A stretch of DNA of 64,000 nucleotides from Arcuatula senhousia (lineage: Eukaryota; Mollusca; Bivalvia; Mytilida; Mytilidae), in contig OZ020313.1 in assembly GCA_963971305.1 (NCBI GenBank), positions 19,913,260 through 19,977,259 of the forward strand. Reading direction: 5' to 3'. The position numbers were made by a program, and so were the translations under genes. The notes below the pieces were generated by a model that was not told the origin of the DNA, made no database searches, and worked only from the letters and a program-made list of their open reading frames with translations. Position 1 is the stretch's first letter, and every line of letters starts with the position of its first letter. Below are positions 11,496 through 24,596 of this stretch, in pieces.

Positions 11496-11619
11496 CTTTC
11501 CAAATGTTGCAGCACATGCTGGTTCTAAGGATTCTTTTCTACAGAAGTCTAGGTAATGAGCATATAGTATACATCTCGGCAGACAAACGCCCTCACAGAT
11601 ACAGTAATTCTCTTCAAGC
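11496..11619 (-). CDS. RFX6: RFX6 coding exon 3 (DNA-binding domain, first half)
   Basis: Acceptor AATTTCAG| and donor GGAAAG|GTAAAC bound 41 codons starting [15 protein letters not shown] and ending ACAATFGK. This is the first half of the RFX winged helix and is almost residue-for-residue RFX6-like. Ser replaces the Lys recalled in the vertebrate protein at the RKES position. Just downstream (11495-11300) the 3' end of this exon and its donor recur three more times in tandem, with donor-like junctions after 11415, 11350 and 11316. Use of the 11415 donor would extend the exon in frame by 27 codons. Confidence 0.97.
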
Positions 11620-11699
11620 CTGAAATTAAGTAAGTTAATTTGTAAAAAAAAAATAGAAATAAATATTCTAGTTAAAATTCCTTTAATTGACTATAAATA

Positions 11700-13860
11700 A
11701 ATATCACATAGTGCTAGTATTTCTAAAAGAGATTGCAATCAGAATTTGTATCTCTTTGAAAATTTAAAAATAGCAAAAAGGGTGTCAAGAAAACAGTTTG
11801 CTTTTGGTTACTAGATTAAAGAAATTACCTCTTGCCAGAAGCAGTCTAAAGGAATTGGAAGTTAGAATACCGCAAGTAACGAAAGAAAATCACTCATACC
11901 TTAAGTATTTGAACAAAAAGTAAACCCAAGTCGGTGCCTACGATATCGACCCTAGTGCTTTTACAGTTTTAAATTTCAGAAAATACTTTTTTTTATTTTA
12001 GTCTAATTTTTTTGTTTGTATTCTACTCTAAAATATGGCCTGACCTACTTATTGTATAACACACTAAAGAGGAATGGTTTTATCTAGAACTCAATGTAAC
12101 ATGCTTCTTTAAAATAATCTTTCCAAACTATAAACTGTTCAATCTTTATCAGTCAAAGGAAAGGACCCTGTATTAAATATTTCTTAATCAAAAGAGCTGG
12201 TTTTGATTTTCACAGATTTATTGATTTAGTAATCAGTTATTTCATGTTGGATTTGATAAAACAGAATAAAATGGTCTTATATTAAATAGAATATATCTCA
12301 ATAATAAACGTGCCCATACGGAGACTTAGTTAATCACTATTTTTTTGACAGGTTTGCAATCGCGGTGCAAATTCTATTTTAGGAAAACGTTTTTTAAAAA
12401 AAATCTTGGGTGAATAAATAATATGCCATATCTTTCTGCAAAATTCATCATTCAAAAACATTAATTGTGATCGATCTTTGACTTTGATGGTTAATTCTAA
12501 AACTTTTTAATGACAAGCAGAATCATTGAAAAAAATAGATTTTTTTAAAAAGTTTAAGCAGTGAAGACTCTTGCACCGTCCTATAGTCCAAGAAAAACGG
12601 CATTGACAGCCACAAAATCAAGTGTCCAATTGTCATGATTTTAAATGAATATGAAACTTCTTATGACCATCTTATCAATTTGGTTGCTTAACAAAAACTT
12701 CATACTAAAATACATTTATATCATAAAAACAACACACTTCAATCACTTTGCTAAGCAATATTTTATGCTTTCATATTATTCTTAACTACATAGTAAATTT
12801 GCTCCAATTGACAAACACTTAACACCTTTCAAATATGTGCTTGGAAACATGTAGTGGTCATTCCGTAGTTTCGGAGAAATAACAAGTAGACCATTCCATA
12901 GTTTCGAAGAAATAAGAAGTATCAGTTACCATGTTATGGTATATCTAACAGTCAATAGTTGTACTTGACAATAAATATTTCTTTAGGCAGGTAGAAAGGT
13001 GTGAATTACAATTAAATGAAGCTTTAAGTCAAAGGGATTACCATTCACTTAAATCTGTATTCTCGTGTTTGTTCTATTAGGGTTTGTTCCGCTTATGTAT
13101 TCCATTTGATGCACAATGCATTACAGTAGATGGTAAGACCATTAAATATTTACTCTGAGCTTTTTTCGTTTATAAAACTTGGAAACATTGATATCCACAT
13201 CTTTTAAGAGATTTTGAAAAACATTTAGAATTTAAAAGTTCTCGTTTATGGGGATTTCAATGTTGACACGTACAAAGAAGTGATTTTAAAGTTCCTTGTA
13301 TTTCGATGGTTTTTCCTTAAATCTTGTCGTGGGGTATTGTAAAGTTTTATTTGGCAAAAAAAGATTTATGGTTCTTCTATTTTACAAGTAATTATATAAT
13401 ATCTTTTGTGTCTCTGAGATTATGGATAAATGGTTATTGAAGAGACAACTCGGGTGTAACAACAATAGACATGATAGAATGAAAGACAAAATATAGCTTA
13501 AAGAATCCTTAAACCAAGGTCTCAAAGACAACATTATTTACAGCATTTAATATCTTACATTGAAATGAAGCTCTATCATTAGTCTTTGGCAAATTGGAAA
13601 AATCAGAAAGACTAAGGTATGCCGTTTTGTCACGTACTTTTTATTGAATTACAACATGCAGACACATTAGAGGTATCTCTAAAAGAACAAAAATAACTAG
13701 TTCTTCATTTATAACTATCGCTTTGTCCATCTATTGTCAGGACATGTCAACAAAATACATGTAAAAAGCAATTTATTCCCAAAAACGAACTCAATGGAAG
13801 ATTTCAGCATGTCTTAATGTCATTTACATTCGCTTGCTAAACTTTTCAAAGGATCGGTAT
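11700..13860. other. RFX6 intron 2, right part, no gene recognised
   Basis: AT-rich intron sequence. Apart from the two-copy repeat at 12852-12921, no feature was recognised. Confidence 0.5.
12852..12921 (+). repeat. Two-copy tandem repeat, 33-bp unit
   Basis: The block ccattccatagtttcgaaga is a near copy of the preceding cattccgtagtttcggaga, each followed by aataa(c/g)aagta. Two units only. Confidence 0.7.
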
Positions 13861-14004
13861 ATTTGAATGAGACTTGCTTTAATCTAGTCGAATGCATGAG
13901 AAATTGATAAGACTAGATTTATGTGGCAGTATATTTCTCACTGACAAATCCTGTACTCTTGCAGTCTTAGCACCTTTGTGTGATTTGGTTTGCAGCTTAC
14001 TTGC

Positions 14005-15400
14005 AACTTCAGAAGATTTATGGATTAGTATAGTCTTGTAAGCTAGACCACCACTAGAGGGGTTTATCAAGCAGGATGTCTATTGTTATTGTAATGGTTT
14101 TTTTTTACTCTGTTGACATGGACATGGTTGCTTTGAGAACATTGCAGGTCAAACGTTGTATCTAGATATTGAAATGAAAACAAAGCAAATGAAACATCAT
14201 TTTTAAAAGAATATTCTATTTATTCTTTAAAGGTTTAGGTCTAGTCTGCCTTTGGCGGTTTGGTAGACTAAAGCTTTCTTGTTTTCTTTAGAACAGTGTA
14301 TATGTTATTTAGAAGAGCCAATTTGAACACCCTCCTACTACAAAATAAATATAGAATAGAATATAACAACGCAGGATACAACATCATTGCGTGCATTTTA
14401 AAATTACTCATATTAGAGCAAAAGGATGCTTCGTAAGTCTTTTAGCTGTCCTTGTGGCTGATATTTTAAGATATCTGCTGCAACTGTTAGTTATAAGCAA
14501 TACTGCAAATCCTTATATAAAACCGAAGATAATTCAAATGTTGTTTTGCTTTCTAAATATTCCCTGAGTTTTAATTTTGTCAATGGCTCCTGATGAGTTT
14601 AGTGGCATTAAATGAAGCCTAATGGAAGACAAATAAAGTAGCAGACGTTTGCGCATCAAAACCAAATCAGCTTAAGATTTATGGATAGTGTATTCTCATT
14701 AGCTAGACCATCATAAGAAGATTTAACAAAAAGGATGTCTTTTGTTATTGTGATATATTTTACTCTGTAGACATGGAAATGGTTGTTTGAGAACTTTGAA
14801 GGTCGAATGTGGTATCTAGGTAATGATTATGCTGTTGATGATGATGGTATTGATGATGATGATGATGATGATGATGTTGATGATGATGATGTTCAAAAAC
14901 ACAAAACATTAAACAACATTACAATATTTTATCTATAAGTTTATATCTCCCCCGCGGTGGTTTGGTCAGCTAGAGCTTCCTTGTTTTCTTTAAAGCAGTG
15001 TGTATGTTATTTAGAAGAGACATTTTGAAATACCCTCCAAAATACAAATATCAAAACGGGTGTAAAAACTGGGTAGTTTGGTTATCCAACTCCCAAATCA
15101 AAAATAGAATAACATAAGAACAACGAAGAATAAAATACCACTGATGGCATTGTGAAATTACTCTTGGAAAATTTAATCTAAAGGATTATCCTACAGTGTT
15201 TATGTTGTCTTGTGGCGCTTATATGCAAATGCTATATCGTGAACAGTTTAACAATAATAAAATTACGATTAACACAAAAGTTGTTTGGCTTGCTAAATGA
15301 ATCCCGGGTTTTTAATACTATAAGTTTTCTGGTGAGTTAAGCAGTACTAAATGAAACCAAATGGAAACCAATAAAGTCTAAGGAGCAAACATTTGTGAAT
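14005..15400 (+). repeat. Diverged tandem segmental duplication, about 680-bp period
   Basis: The segment about 14005-14650 is repeated, diverged, at about 14680-15400. Matching landmarks in order are gatttatggat, gctagacca, aggatgtct(a/t)ttgttatt, tttactctgt(t/a)gacatgg, cttgttttcttta, gtgtatgttatttagaagag, and a closing (a/c)aataaag. Neither copy encodes a recognisable protein. It lies within RFX6 intron 2. Confidence 0.65.
14827..14889 (+). repeat. (GAT)n microsatellite
   Basis: Imperfect run of gatgatgatgat triplets inside the second copy of the 14-15.4 kb duplication; absent from the first copy. Confidence 0.9.
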
Positions 15401-15409
15401 CAAAACCAA

Positions 15410-18400
15410 AATCAAATAATTTGATTCAATTTTATACCATTTGTCATCCATAACGAGACAAAATAAATAAACGACTATTCAGTGTTTTTGAGTCTTGACA
15501 TATAATTAAATGGTCAAAAATCTGTACGAATTATGTTCTAAAGCCAAAGGTAGTTTTAAGGCCGTTTTCAAAGACAAGACTAAAAGTGGAATCCCTGCAC
15601 TTAAATTTTGAATGACAGTTTGTTTACTATGTGATCTCGTCTGAGGCGTGACTTTGATATCGGAACACATCGGTCCTAGGGATAAAGCGATGTCGGTGTG
15701 CTTATGTTTTTATAACTAAGCTCCTTAGAAAGAAGGGAATTTAACAAATAAAGCCGTGTGATGAGCAGGGATTAGGTTATTAGTTATGTTGTTATGATCT
15801 TGCTACTATTTTAGCCTAGATTCGTTTCAAATATAAATAATTTAAACTATACTAAAGCCACGTGGCTTAGTTCGGAACTAAGATCAAAACAACAAAATCT
15901 AGAAAACGGTTTTGTGGCTTTTTAAAAAAAAATGTTCAGCGACAAAGTCCATCCTAAACAAAACAAGTGGCTACCCATGGCCATCTGATGAAGTTATTGC
16001 AGTGGTAATTATTTTGCATGATGAAGCACAACTGCCAAACATGCTTAACTAAGTTATATAAGCAAATGAACGGAAATTTCAACTTGTATGTACATGGATC
16101 AAAATAACCACGTTATAAGTTAAAACAAAAGAGGTTAGACTAACTTTACTTTGACTGAAGGATTTTAAACAATTTGTGTGTCTGCTATGAGTTTGAAACA
16201 CACGATGTTAGAACAGTGGTAGCAGAGTTACTGAATTATAATTTTCTTAACAGTTTAAATTAAGCGTTAGGACATGGAATAGATAGGCGGCCGACTAGAC
16301 TGAGCAAAAAATTATGGACTTTAAAAATTGGATCTTTAACTTTTTTTCAAATATTTTTCAAAGAATATTTTAAAAAATTATATCTATCACTATATACAAC
16401 CAACTTAAAAGCAAAGCCATCGTGCAAAATTAATACAGCTTTTATTTTGAAAGGGAGGTTCCAAGATTAACGTCCGTTACTTAAAAAAAATAAACTTCAC
16501 ACTGTTATCAAAAATGAATATAATAATTCAAATATTAGAAAATATGCTTATCTTCACATGTCATAACTTTTAAAATTAATAACAATAAACAAACATTTGA
16601 AAGTTTTTGATGAAAACAAGGGTTTGAATAGTGATAAGCTATCATTTTGTGAGCTTTATTTCTAGTCTCGAAAAGTCTCACTATCTCTCGCGTTATTGAT
16701 AAACTCAATCAAGAGCCCCCAAAACATGACGGCAACAGACAGTGAAAATTATATTATGAAAAAACATTTATTCGGACATAGGGACCATCATGAAAAAAGT
16801 TAATACTGGCTTGTCTTTACATTGGGGAACCAGAATTTTTTAAAAGGGATTCCTTCCAAAGTACAAGACGAAAGTGGGTTCCAGGCCAATCTTCGCCCAT
16901 TTTGGAAAATGTGCATAATTACAGTTTCCAAATGAAGGGGGTCCCAACCCCTAGAAAATCTCGTCTTTATCTACCCCTATTTATTATGTATGATAGATTT
17001 AAATACAAAAATTATGAAGTTAGCTAAAATATTTGTTTATTTGCTCTTATTTCATGTGACAATATCTAATTTTAAAATGAGTATAATCTCTAGCTATCCA
17101 TATTGGTAGCAGATTTCTGGTAAATAGAACTGACAGATTTATGTGAATGATAAGGAGGGCAAATATTAACGGACTTTCTGATTATTTCAAATGAACAAAA
17201 AATCGAACATTGACAGGAATGGATTCATGAATTTTGTACTGGTTTTAAATAAGTTTGAAACTTAATCGAGATTCAGTCTGTTTCTTAACGGTTTACTAAG
17301 AGATTCATGTACGTTTATATTTTTAAGAAACAAACATTTGATTTTATGGGGTGGGTATGGATATTATCTTCGTCCTGCCTTTTTTTATTTTCGGGAAAAA
17401 AAGAGCCTCGATTTTTTTTAGCTACTATAAATTTTCAACCAAAAACGCCATTCCGCCTATTTTAAATTTAAAGCACTGCCCTGTCTTTTAATTTCTAGGT
17501 TTTTGTCGTCCTGGCTTTTTATTTCAGATTTCACCATGGCCCCCCTCCCCCCATAGAAATCAAATGGTCGCACCATAAACCAACTAAAAGTTTGAAATGA
17601 TTATATTAGTTGTACTATATGACATAACCATAGGGTTCATTTTCAAACAGAAATTATTATTCATCATGGATTGTTATCGGCTGTAGAGCACCTGAAGTAC
17701 CCCCTACATGCATGTATTTTACATGCAATTATAAATTATGATGCATGTTATATCATATGATTTATAAAGTGGGTCGCCATGAAATTTATGAATTTTATAC
17801 CAACTTGAAACGTATAAATATCGAGGACCACTTTTTTTCTGCTCCACATTCGTTTATTTGTGCATTAGAAAATAAATCTGCTTCGCTGTTCGGTGCTGTT
17901 ATACGGTTTGCCCGTTGTTTGTTTGTTTGTTTGTTTGTTATACATAAATAAATTTGTTTCTCCAATATCCGCACGTTGTCACTATATACATATAACAATC
18001 AATGAGTCCCCAAAAATAACAAATATAAACATATACACAACATTTTTTTTTAATAGACAATATGAGATTTTGAATAAAACAACGAAAAGAAATAGCCATT
18101 GGCCTTAACGTGATCAAATGGTAGCTACGATCAGCATGAAATTGGTCCTAGATAAAACTGCAATTCAAATTGAAAAGATTAAAAACACAAACCTCAGAAT
18201 TATTAAACAATCAACAATAGAAAATGTTAGTAATGCTAAAAATTTCTCAACACTTAGACTTCAGTTTGAAATCGCACAGCAGTGTATTTTAGTCAAGATT
18301 CTGTGGAATTTCAAGCGTGTATTTTATAAACAAATCAGAGCCAGTAAACAATTATGAGAAGAGGTTACTACTGCTTCTAGTGTTTACATTGTTGTGGACA

Positions 18401-19850
18401 TCTTCTGTCGCCACTGTCTTATCTCAGTACATCGCTCCTTCTAAATTTGTTTATTTGTGTACTAATTGTTACAAAATATGGGAACCTATTAACTTAAGAT
18501 GTAATCTAGTAGAATTACTTGATAAACAGTGAATTAAAAACAAATATATATAGTATATAAAGCTATATGTTATTTAAATTGGTATCTTTTTATAATTTTC
18601 ACAGACGGAAAAAAACTAACATATTATAAAATAGCAGTTATTGGAAAATTTCAAAACATCACGATTTCTTTGTACTGTTTGCTTTGGCATTCAAAACTTT
18701 GCTTAGAGCATCTCTGATGGTTCTGAAGACAACTAGCGCCAAACACAGTTTGAATCTTTTGGACAGGAACTTGGTTGTAGTATTTTTTTATATTAAGATC
18801 ACTCTTATAACCATTTTGTTAAGGGCAATAAATAACGCAACTACCCAACTGGTATGATGATAATCTCCAAAATCTCAGAGAAAAAAGCCAAAACAATGCA
18901 AAGACTAACTGGAGATATTGAAGACCAACGGTCTTAGCTTGGTAGAAGTATTTCAAACGAACTGTGGGTAGGACAAGGTTCTTAGGGCCCGGTTTATAAT
19001 AAGCGATTTCTTGAGAAAAGGATATTCTTAAATAAGATGGTAGCAAGTAACATTTTACTGCTTTTGAATGGTTCACAATTTAGTGTTTCCTTTTGATAAT
19101 GTAGAAACATTTTTGAAATTTAGTAGCCACAAATATTTTATATTAAAATATCTTTTGTCCATTTTTGGAGATTTATTATTTCATACCATAAAGGTATAAC
19201 TAAAGGCCAAAGAATAAAATAAAGATAACAAATAATGCCACTTCCTCAATTGGCATTTTTATAGTGGAAGTGTTATCTTAAAAGTGAATTAAATCAGATA
19301 AAAATGGCTGAAATTTAATTTGGGAAGATGATGGAAGATAAAAAGGGGAGACAATGCGATTAGTCATGAGAATTTTCAACATTTTAATCTTTTGTGTGTT
19401 AAACAAACATATCTGATATAAGAGGCTATAACCAATTTAATATTTGACATAAGTGTTATATATTTGAGGATCTATTTCAAACTCAGAGATAGGGAAAATA
19501 GAAAGAAAGATGAACATAGAACCATGTTTTAAGAAGTATACCCCAACACTTTTTATAAAGGAAAAACCGAATAAATTCCCCATCTCTACTTACTATCTTG
19601 TCTAGTTGTCAAAAGATTGAGACCAGACTGGTCTAATTCAAATAGACTATGCAAGGCAAAGAGGCATTAAACCTTCGGTGTGTTAAAATTAGCAATATTC
19701 CTGACGAATTAAACATCCAATAGTAGTTTATAAGTCAAACGTTTATCTATCTTTTCCATGATAGGGTATGAAATATATTTGCGATTCAAATGGCGATATT
19801 TTATTTTAAAAAAAATGTAATGCCTAGTGAAAGTTAAAGCCCCCAAAAAA
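15410..19850. other. RFX6 intron 2, middle part, no gene recognised
   Basis: AT-rich intron. A (GTTT)n run lies at about 17914-17939. A C-tract plus A-tract motif at 17541-17572 recurs elsewhere in the window. A less AT-rich stretch at 18661-18780 can be read as protein on both strands, but no family was recognised. Confidence 0.5.
17914..17939 (+). repeat. (GTTT)n microsatellite
   Basis: Six uninterrupted gttt units in RFX6 intron 2. Confidence 0.9.
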
Positions 19851-20120
19851 TCTATGAAATTATCCGTTTGAATTTCAAAACTATCAAAACCTTAAGGTTC
19901 TATCTACCTTGGACATAGGTTGGTCTTAGTCTTAATTTTGTTCCCCGGTAATTTTGGTTTTTATTGTCCTATGCTCTTTAAATTCATATTATAGTGATTG
20001 ATATTTTACAGGTGTTGGGAACGGGTACAAGCATGAATGTGGGTACACAGGGGTGACGACTGACGCGCCTCGAAACGCACGTCAGGCGTAGCAATATTTA
20101 TTGTCTCAGGGAACTTTGTT
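19850..20120 (+). repeat. Diverged member of the 358-bp satellite family, interrupted
   Basis: Contains aaattatccgtttgaatttc, ccttaaggttct, gacataggttg, cgtcaggcgtagcaa and tttattgtct in the same order as the 22.4-23.4 kb tandem array. A 50-bp motif (aggtgttgggaacgggtaca) interrupts the middle and recurs at 20818-20868. Confidence 0.7.
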
Positions 20121-22370
20121 GTAATTCTGATTTGAGACTCTTTAACAAGTTATAAAAATAGAAAGGGGTTGATCATTCCGAAAAAGCTATAAATAGGAAA
20201 AAGACTTCCAAGAGAAGAGGTGAAAAATCCATGACAAGCCGTTATCAGACTTGATTTGAAAATAGCGAAATACAGACTTTTACTATTTCAAAATCTACTT
20301 TCTTGAAGACGCAAAGATGCATCAAAAGCCCATAGGTGCAATCAAATCTCTGAGTTCAATTAACAAAGGCAAAATATCCAAACAGTGAACTAAAAAAATA
20401 ATGTTTGCAGTGCTGAACAAACATTTAAACATAAAAAGTAAGCTGATGTGAGCACTGCAAACTCGTGTCTGCATGAGTATGAACTCGATTGGTATGCCGT
20501 TATGATGTCTATTACTGACTCGGGAGTTGAGCTTCATGACAAAACCTTATGATGTCGCTTGGACAAGATGAAATTATTGTGGTCACAGATTTATTAAGAC
20601 AACTAATTCGTGTTCAAAACTTGTGAAGCCACGACTAGTGCATTTCAAAAATATAGTCAAACAAAACTCTTGACTGGCGAAATCGTTTTTCAAATTATCA
20701 CAAAATATGATCTCAGAGCTTAACAAAAATATTTCGTTATCTCTTTTAGAGGATCGTAGGATGAACTATTTCATAAAAACTAATATATACGAGATTGCCT
20801 TTTCAAACTTAATCGACAGGTGTTGGGAACGGGTACAAGCATGAATATGAGCACACTGGGGTGACAAGAAGGTATTCTATTAGTCAAAATTTAATAAGCA
20901 CTCGATATCAGCATGATGACGTCACCTTACGAACTATGTTATGGTGACATATGCAATTTTGTGAAAGACACAAGCGACATGCTGAGCACATGGCAATATG
21001 GCGGTCCATGTGAAGTGCACTTGGGTAAAAAAACAATGGGTATATGTATACAATAGATTATTACTTACATATACATATTAAGAGATAACACAAATTGTAT
21101 TGTAGCTTGTTGTCCTTGAGAGATAAAAGACCTTTCTTGAAATGATTGAAGCCCTATCGAAAAACACATGCATTCTTTTTTGAAAGTCTTATGATTTCAA
21201 AATTGTGAGCATGTTCAAACTCGCTTAAAAAAATTCATATAAAAAGCAAAATGCTTATAGATTTTAGTCATATGCATCTACAAAACATAAAATATATTTT
21301 ATTCTTTCGATCGTTCTTCGTCACTGTTAAAGTAGTGCAAGATGTCTTGCTTCAAATATCATACAAAACTTCTCTTATTTTTCTATAATGATGGCTATTC
21401 AAAGGAGGAACAAGTGTTTTCTGACATATTTAGACAAATATTTAAACATAAAATAAAAAGAAATTAAACTTTTATGATAAATTGGATGTTTTCTCAGTTT
21501 TTAAGTGACATAAAAAGCATATCAGTGTTATTTTTCAAGATAAAATTTCAAGATTAAGTTAGCATGCACATTTTTGCAGGTGGAAGCTCGTTTTGTAAAA
21601 ATAGGTCTACAGTTCGTGCGAGGGGAAGAGAGGTAATTACAGCGTGGAGAGACGTTTCGTTCGTTTATCTAATCAACATTTATATTGACTTTTTAAGCTC
21701 TCGTGAAGAAATTCTTAAAGATATGTCAAACAGAAGTTCTTCAATGAATACGAAAATTCCAAACATCTCACTCCATATGAATTGAAGACGTATCAGGAAT
21801 AGCAAATTTCAAGGACCATTTTGGATTTCAATTTAAAACCTTCTTTTACTGAAGAATTTTAAATTTGACACTGTTTGAAAAACATTAGTTTTTCATGATA
21901 ATATATCTGTAATCTACATAGGTTACAAAATACACATAGTATACAAAATAAAATAGTGAATATCATGAAAATTGTACAGAAAAACTCTTGAGATCGCTTT
22001 TTATTTAATGATAAGATATGAATCATATTTATGCCTTCCCACTGCAAAACGGGCGTTGTTTATATTTCATGATTATGTCACAATTTTATTAATAATTATC
22101 TAATGTTACAACACAGCTAAAAAAGTCCAATAGGCAAATGATAGTGTCTTTTTTTATTTAAAAAAACACACTGACATGACTGACTTGAGTTCAATTTCTT
22201 TCTATTAAATGTTAAAACTTATTTAAGAAACAAATGAGTACCAAAGGGGCAACCAAACAGATCAAGACAAAACCATTAGGTATTAATAAAAGGTGGTGAA
22301 CAACCTGCAATACATATATACATGTAAACCTGTTAAATATAGATATTTCGAAGAATAACTTCGAGTTATT

Positions 22371-23375
22371 CACTTTTGAGTTGGAGAATACATCAAAGCT
22401 TTAAATTATCCGTCTAAATTTCAAAATTGTCTAACCTTAAGGTTCTTCCTACCCCAGACATAGGTTGAATATCTTAGTAATAATTTGGTTCCCCAGTTTG
22501 TTATTTTTGGTTATACTGTTATATGCTCTTCATATTCATACAGTGTTTGGTATTTTCAATATTTTTGGTAGAGCGCCTCTGATGAGTCTTGAATAGACGA
22601 AACGCGCGTCAGGCGTAGCAAAAATTTATTGTCTGGAACTTTGTTGTCATTTGTATTTCGAACACACGTGAAGGTTAGCACTGCTGGTGGAGTTTAAATT
22701 CCCCGAGGTTAGCCCGCTCCGGCACCAACACTTTCGAGTTGGAGAATACATCAAAGCTTTAAATTATCCGTCTAAATTTCAAAATTGTCTAACCCTAAGG
22801 TTCTTCCTACCCCAGACATAGGTTGAATATCTTAGTAATAATTTGGTTCCCCAGTTTGTTATTTTTGGTTATACTGTTATATGCTCTTCATATTCATACA
22901 GTGTTTGGTATTTTCAATATTTTTGGTAGAGCGCCTCTGATGAGTCTTGAATAGACGAAACGCGCGTCAGGCGTAGCAAAAATTTATTGTCTGGAACTTT
23001 GTTGTCATTTGTATTTCGAACACACGTGAAGGTTAGCACTGCTGGTGGAGTTTAAATTCCCCGAGGTTAGCCCGCTCCGGCACCAACACTTTCGAGTTGG
23101 AGAATACATCAAAGCTTTAAATTATCCGTCTAAATTTCAAAATTGTCTAAACCTAAGGTTCTTCCTACCCCAGACATAGGTTGAATATCTTAGTAATAAT
23201 TTGGTTCCCCAGTTTGTTATTTTTGGTTATACTGTTATATGCTCTTCATATTCATACAGTGTTTGGTATTTTCAATATTTTTGGTAGAGCGCCTCTGATG
23301 AGTCTTGAATAGACGAAACGCGCGTCAGGCGTAGCAAAAATTTATTGTCTGGAACTTTGTTGTCATTTGTATTTC
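22371..23375 (+). repeat. 358-bp tandem satellite, about 2.8 copies
   Basis: Units start at 22371, 22729 and 23087 with an exact 358-base period; the third copy stops at 23375. The copies differ by only a few bases (for example aaccttaagg, aaccctaagg, aacctaagg), so the array is recent. Each unit contains cgaaacgcgcgtcaggcgta. Single, older relatives lie at 19850-20120 and 34690-34785, and on the minus strand at 61900-62310. Confidence 0.95.
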
Positions 23376-23384
23376 TCATCAGCA

Positions 23385-23790
23385 GCTTTTGAATCAGGAC
23401 ATTGAAAGGTCAAAAACGAAAAGTATTAAATGAAAAGTACAGTTCGTGAATATTAAAAGCCAAAACGTTCGAACAGGGAAGCCAAATCCAGCACCGAGGA
23501 TAACAACCATGTGCAGTACAGGGAAAGAAACCTGGTGTTTTTAGCAATTTTGAAAGAAGCAGAGGTACCATTGGGGTATCCGAATGTCAAAAGTCCGAAA
23601 GGGCAGAGACAAAACCAGTAAACACCAACAAGAACGGGACAAAAACAGACAACATGTAAAACATGGAAACACAAAACAACTGAATATCAATCAACAACGC
23701 GAACTCAAGTCGAAACAAGAGTGAACTCAGGTGATCCGGAAGAGTAAGCAGTTCCTGCTTGCTATAGCACACCCGAATTTAACAATCGGA
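23385..23790 (-). repeat. Dispersed repeat family (copy 3, longest)
   Basis: Joins the blocks seen separately at 3140-3470 and 10890-11150: gttcgaacagggaagccaaa, ggaaagaaacctggtg, ccattggggtatccg, cttgctatagcaca. It directly follows the satellite array and ends about 120 bases before RFX6 exon 2. Confidence 0.65.
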
Positions 23791-23911
23791 AATTTCAATG
23801 ACTAAAATATATTAGAAATTCATTACAACTCATGCAAAGAATACACAAAAAGCAAAAGAGCAATCAACAACACGAACTAAAGTCGAAACTATCATAACAT
23901 TAAGTACTCAC

Positions 23912-24089
23912 CATTGCAAAGTGAGTTGTGTTTGCTTCTTTTTGTCGCGCATGATCTGTGCGACTGTCTTTTTCTGTGGTTGCTGGTTTATTGACTGGTC
24001 TCCTGAAGTTATAATCTCACTTTTGTCGTCATCTCCCAGAACACTATCTTCATCTGTAAAACCCGGGCTGTTTTCGTCCGTTTCAGGTT
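23912..24089 (-). CDS. RFX6: RFX6 coding exon 2 (acidic region and start of DNA-binding domain)
   Basis: The exon is bounded by acceptor TTTTCAG| and donor ATG|GTGAGTAC. It encodes an acidic stretch (Glu/Asp-rich, about residues 61-90) and then QKKTVAQIMRDKKKQTQLTL, which closely follows the vertebrate RFX6 sequence before the winged helix. It ends in TG, completing Trp with the first G of the exon at 11619. Flanking intron sequence on the low-coordinate side belongs to a dispersed repeat (23385-23790). Confidence 0.95.
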
Positions 24090-24279
24090 CTGAAAAGGCA
24101 ACTGTAAATTATACATTTTTACGTCTGTTTCCAAACTTGGAACTAAGCATGTTTTTTTATGCTTTTAAACTTCATCAATGGTTGAAATTATATGTAATTA
24201 TGTAAAAAGAAGGGGGAGTTTGAGACAGTGGAGCCCCTATCTTCTATGAACCTGTAGAATACAAACATGATCTTTATTT

Positions 24280-24596
24280 TACCGCCAGGTATAGTGGTGT
24301 GCACAATGTGTTGGGGAAAATTTCACGTTCCTCACACGTTAAAGAACCCTGCTTCAGGTCTCTGTCAGAGTAGGACCCGTAGGGTCCTCATGAAGGAAGC
24401 TAAATATTCCATCCCCACCAATCACTCCTTTTTCCAGAGGTAGTTAAAACTCCCCTCTCCCATTGGCCTTGTGTCCCCCTTTACTTCCACTTCATCACCA
24501 TTTCATATTCAATGTATCACCCCTTTCGTGTTCATCTATCGGATAAAGCCGAAATCGCGTTGCTTAGGGGTAGAGCAATAACTAACTAACTAAATG
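24280..24596 (+). mobile_element. SINE-like element with (AACT)n tail
   Basis: Shares cacgttaaagaaccctgctt, gaaggaagcta and ggccttgtgtc with 48860-49385, and both end in gcaataactaactaact. The short tandem tail and shared internal blocks fit a SINE. No tRNA-like head was made out in this copy. Confidence 0.55.

Noticed and set aside
11294..11623. Plus-strand ORF of 109 codons
   Set aside because: It is antisense to RFX6 exon 3 and its duplicated donors; the minus strand has exact splice sites and family similarity.
23921..24205. Plus-strand ORF of 94 codons
   Set aside because: Antisense to RFX6 exon 2.
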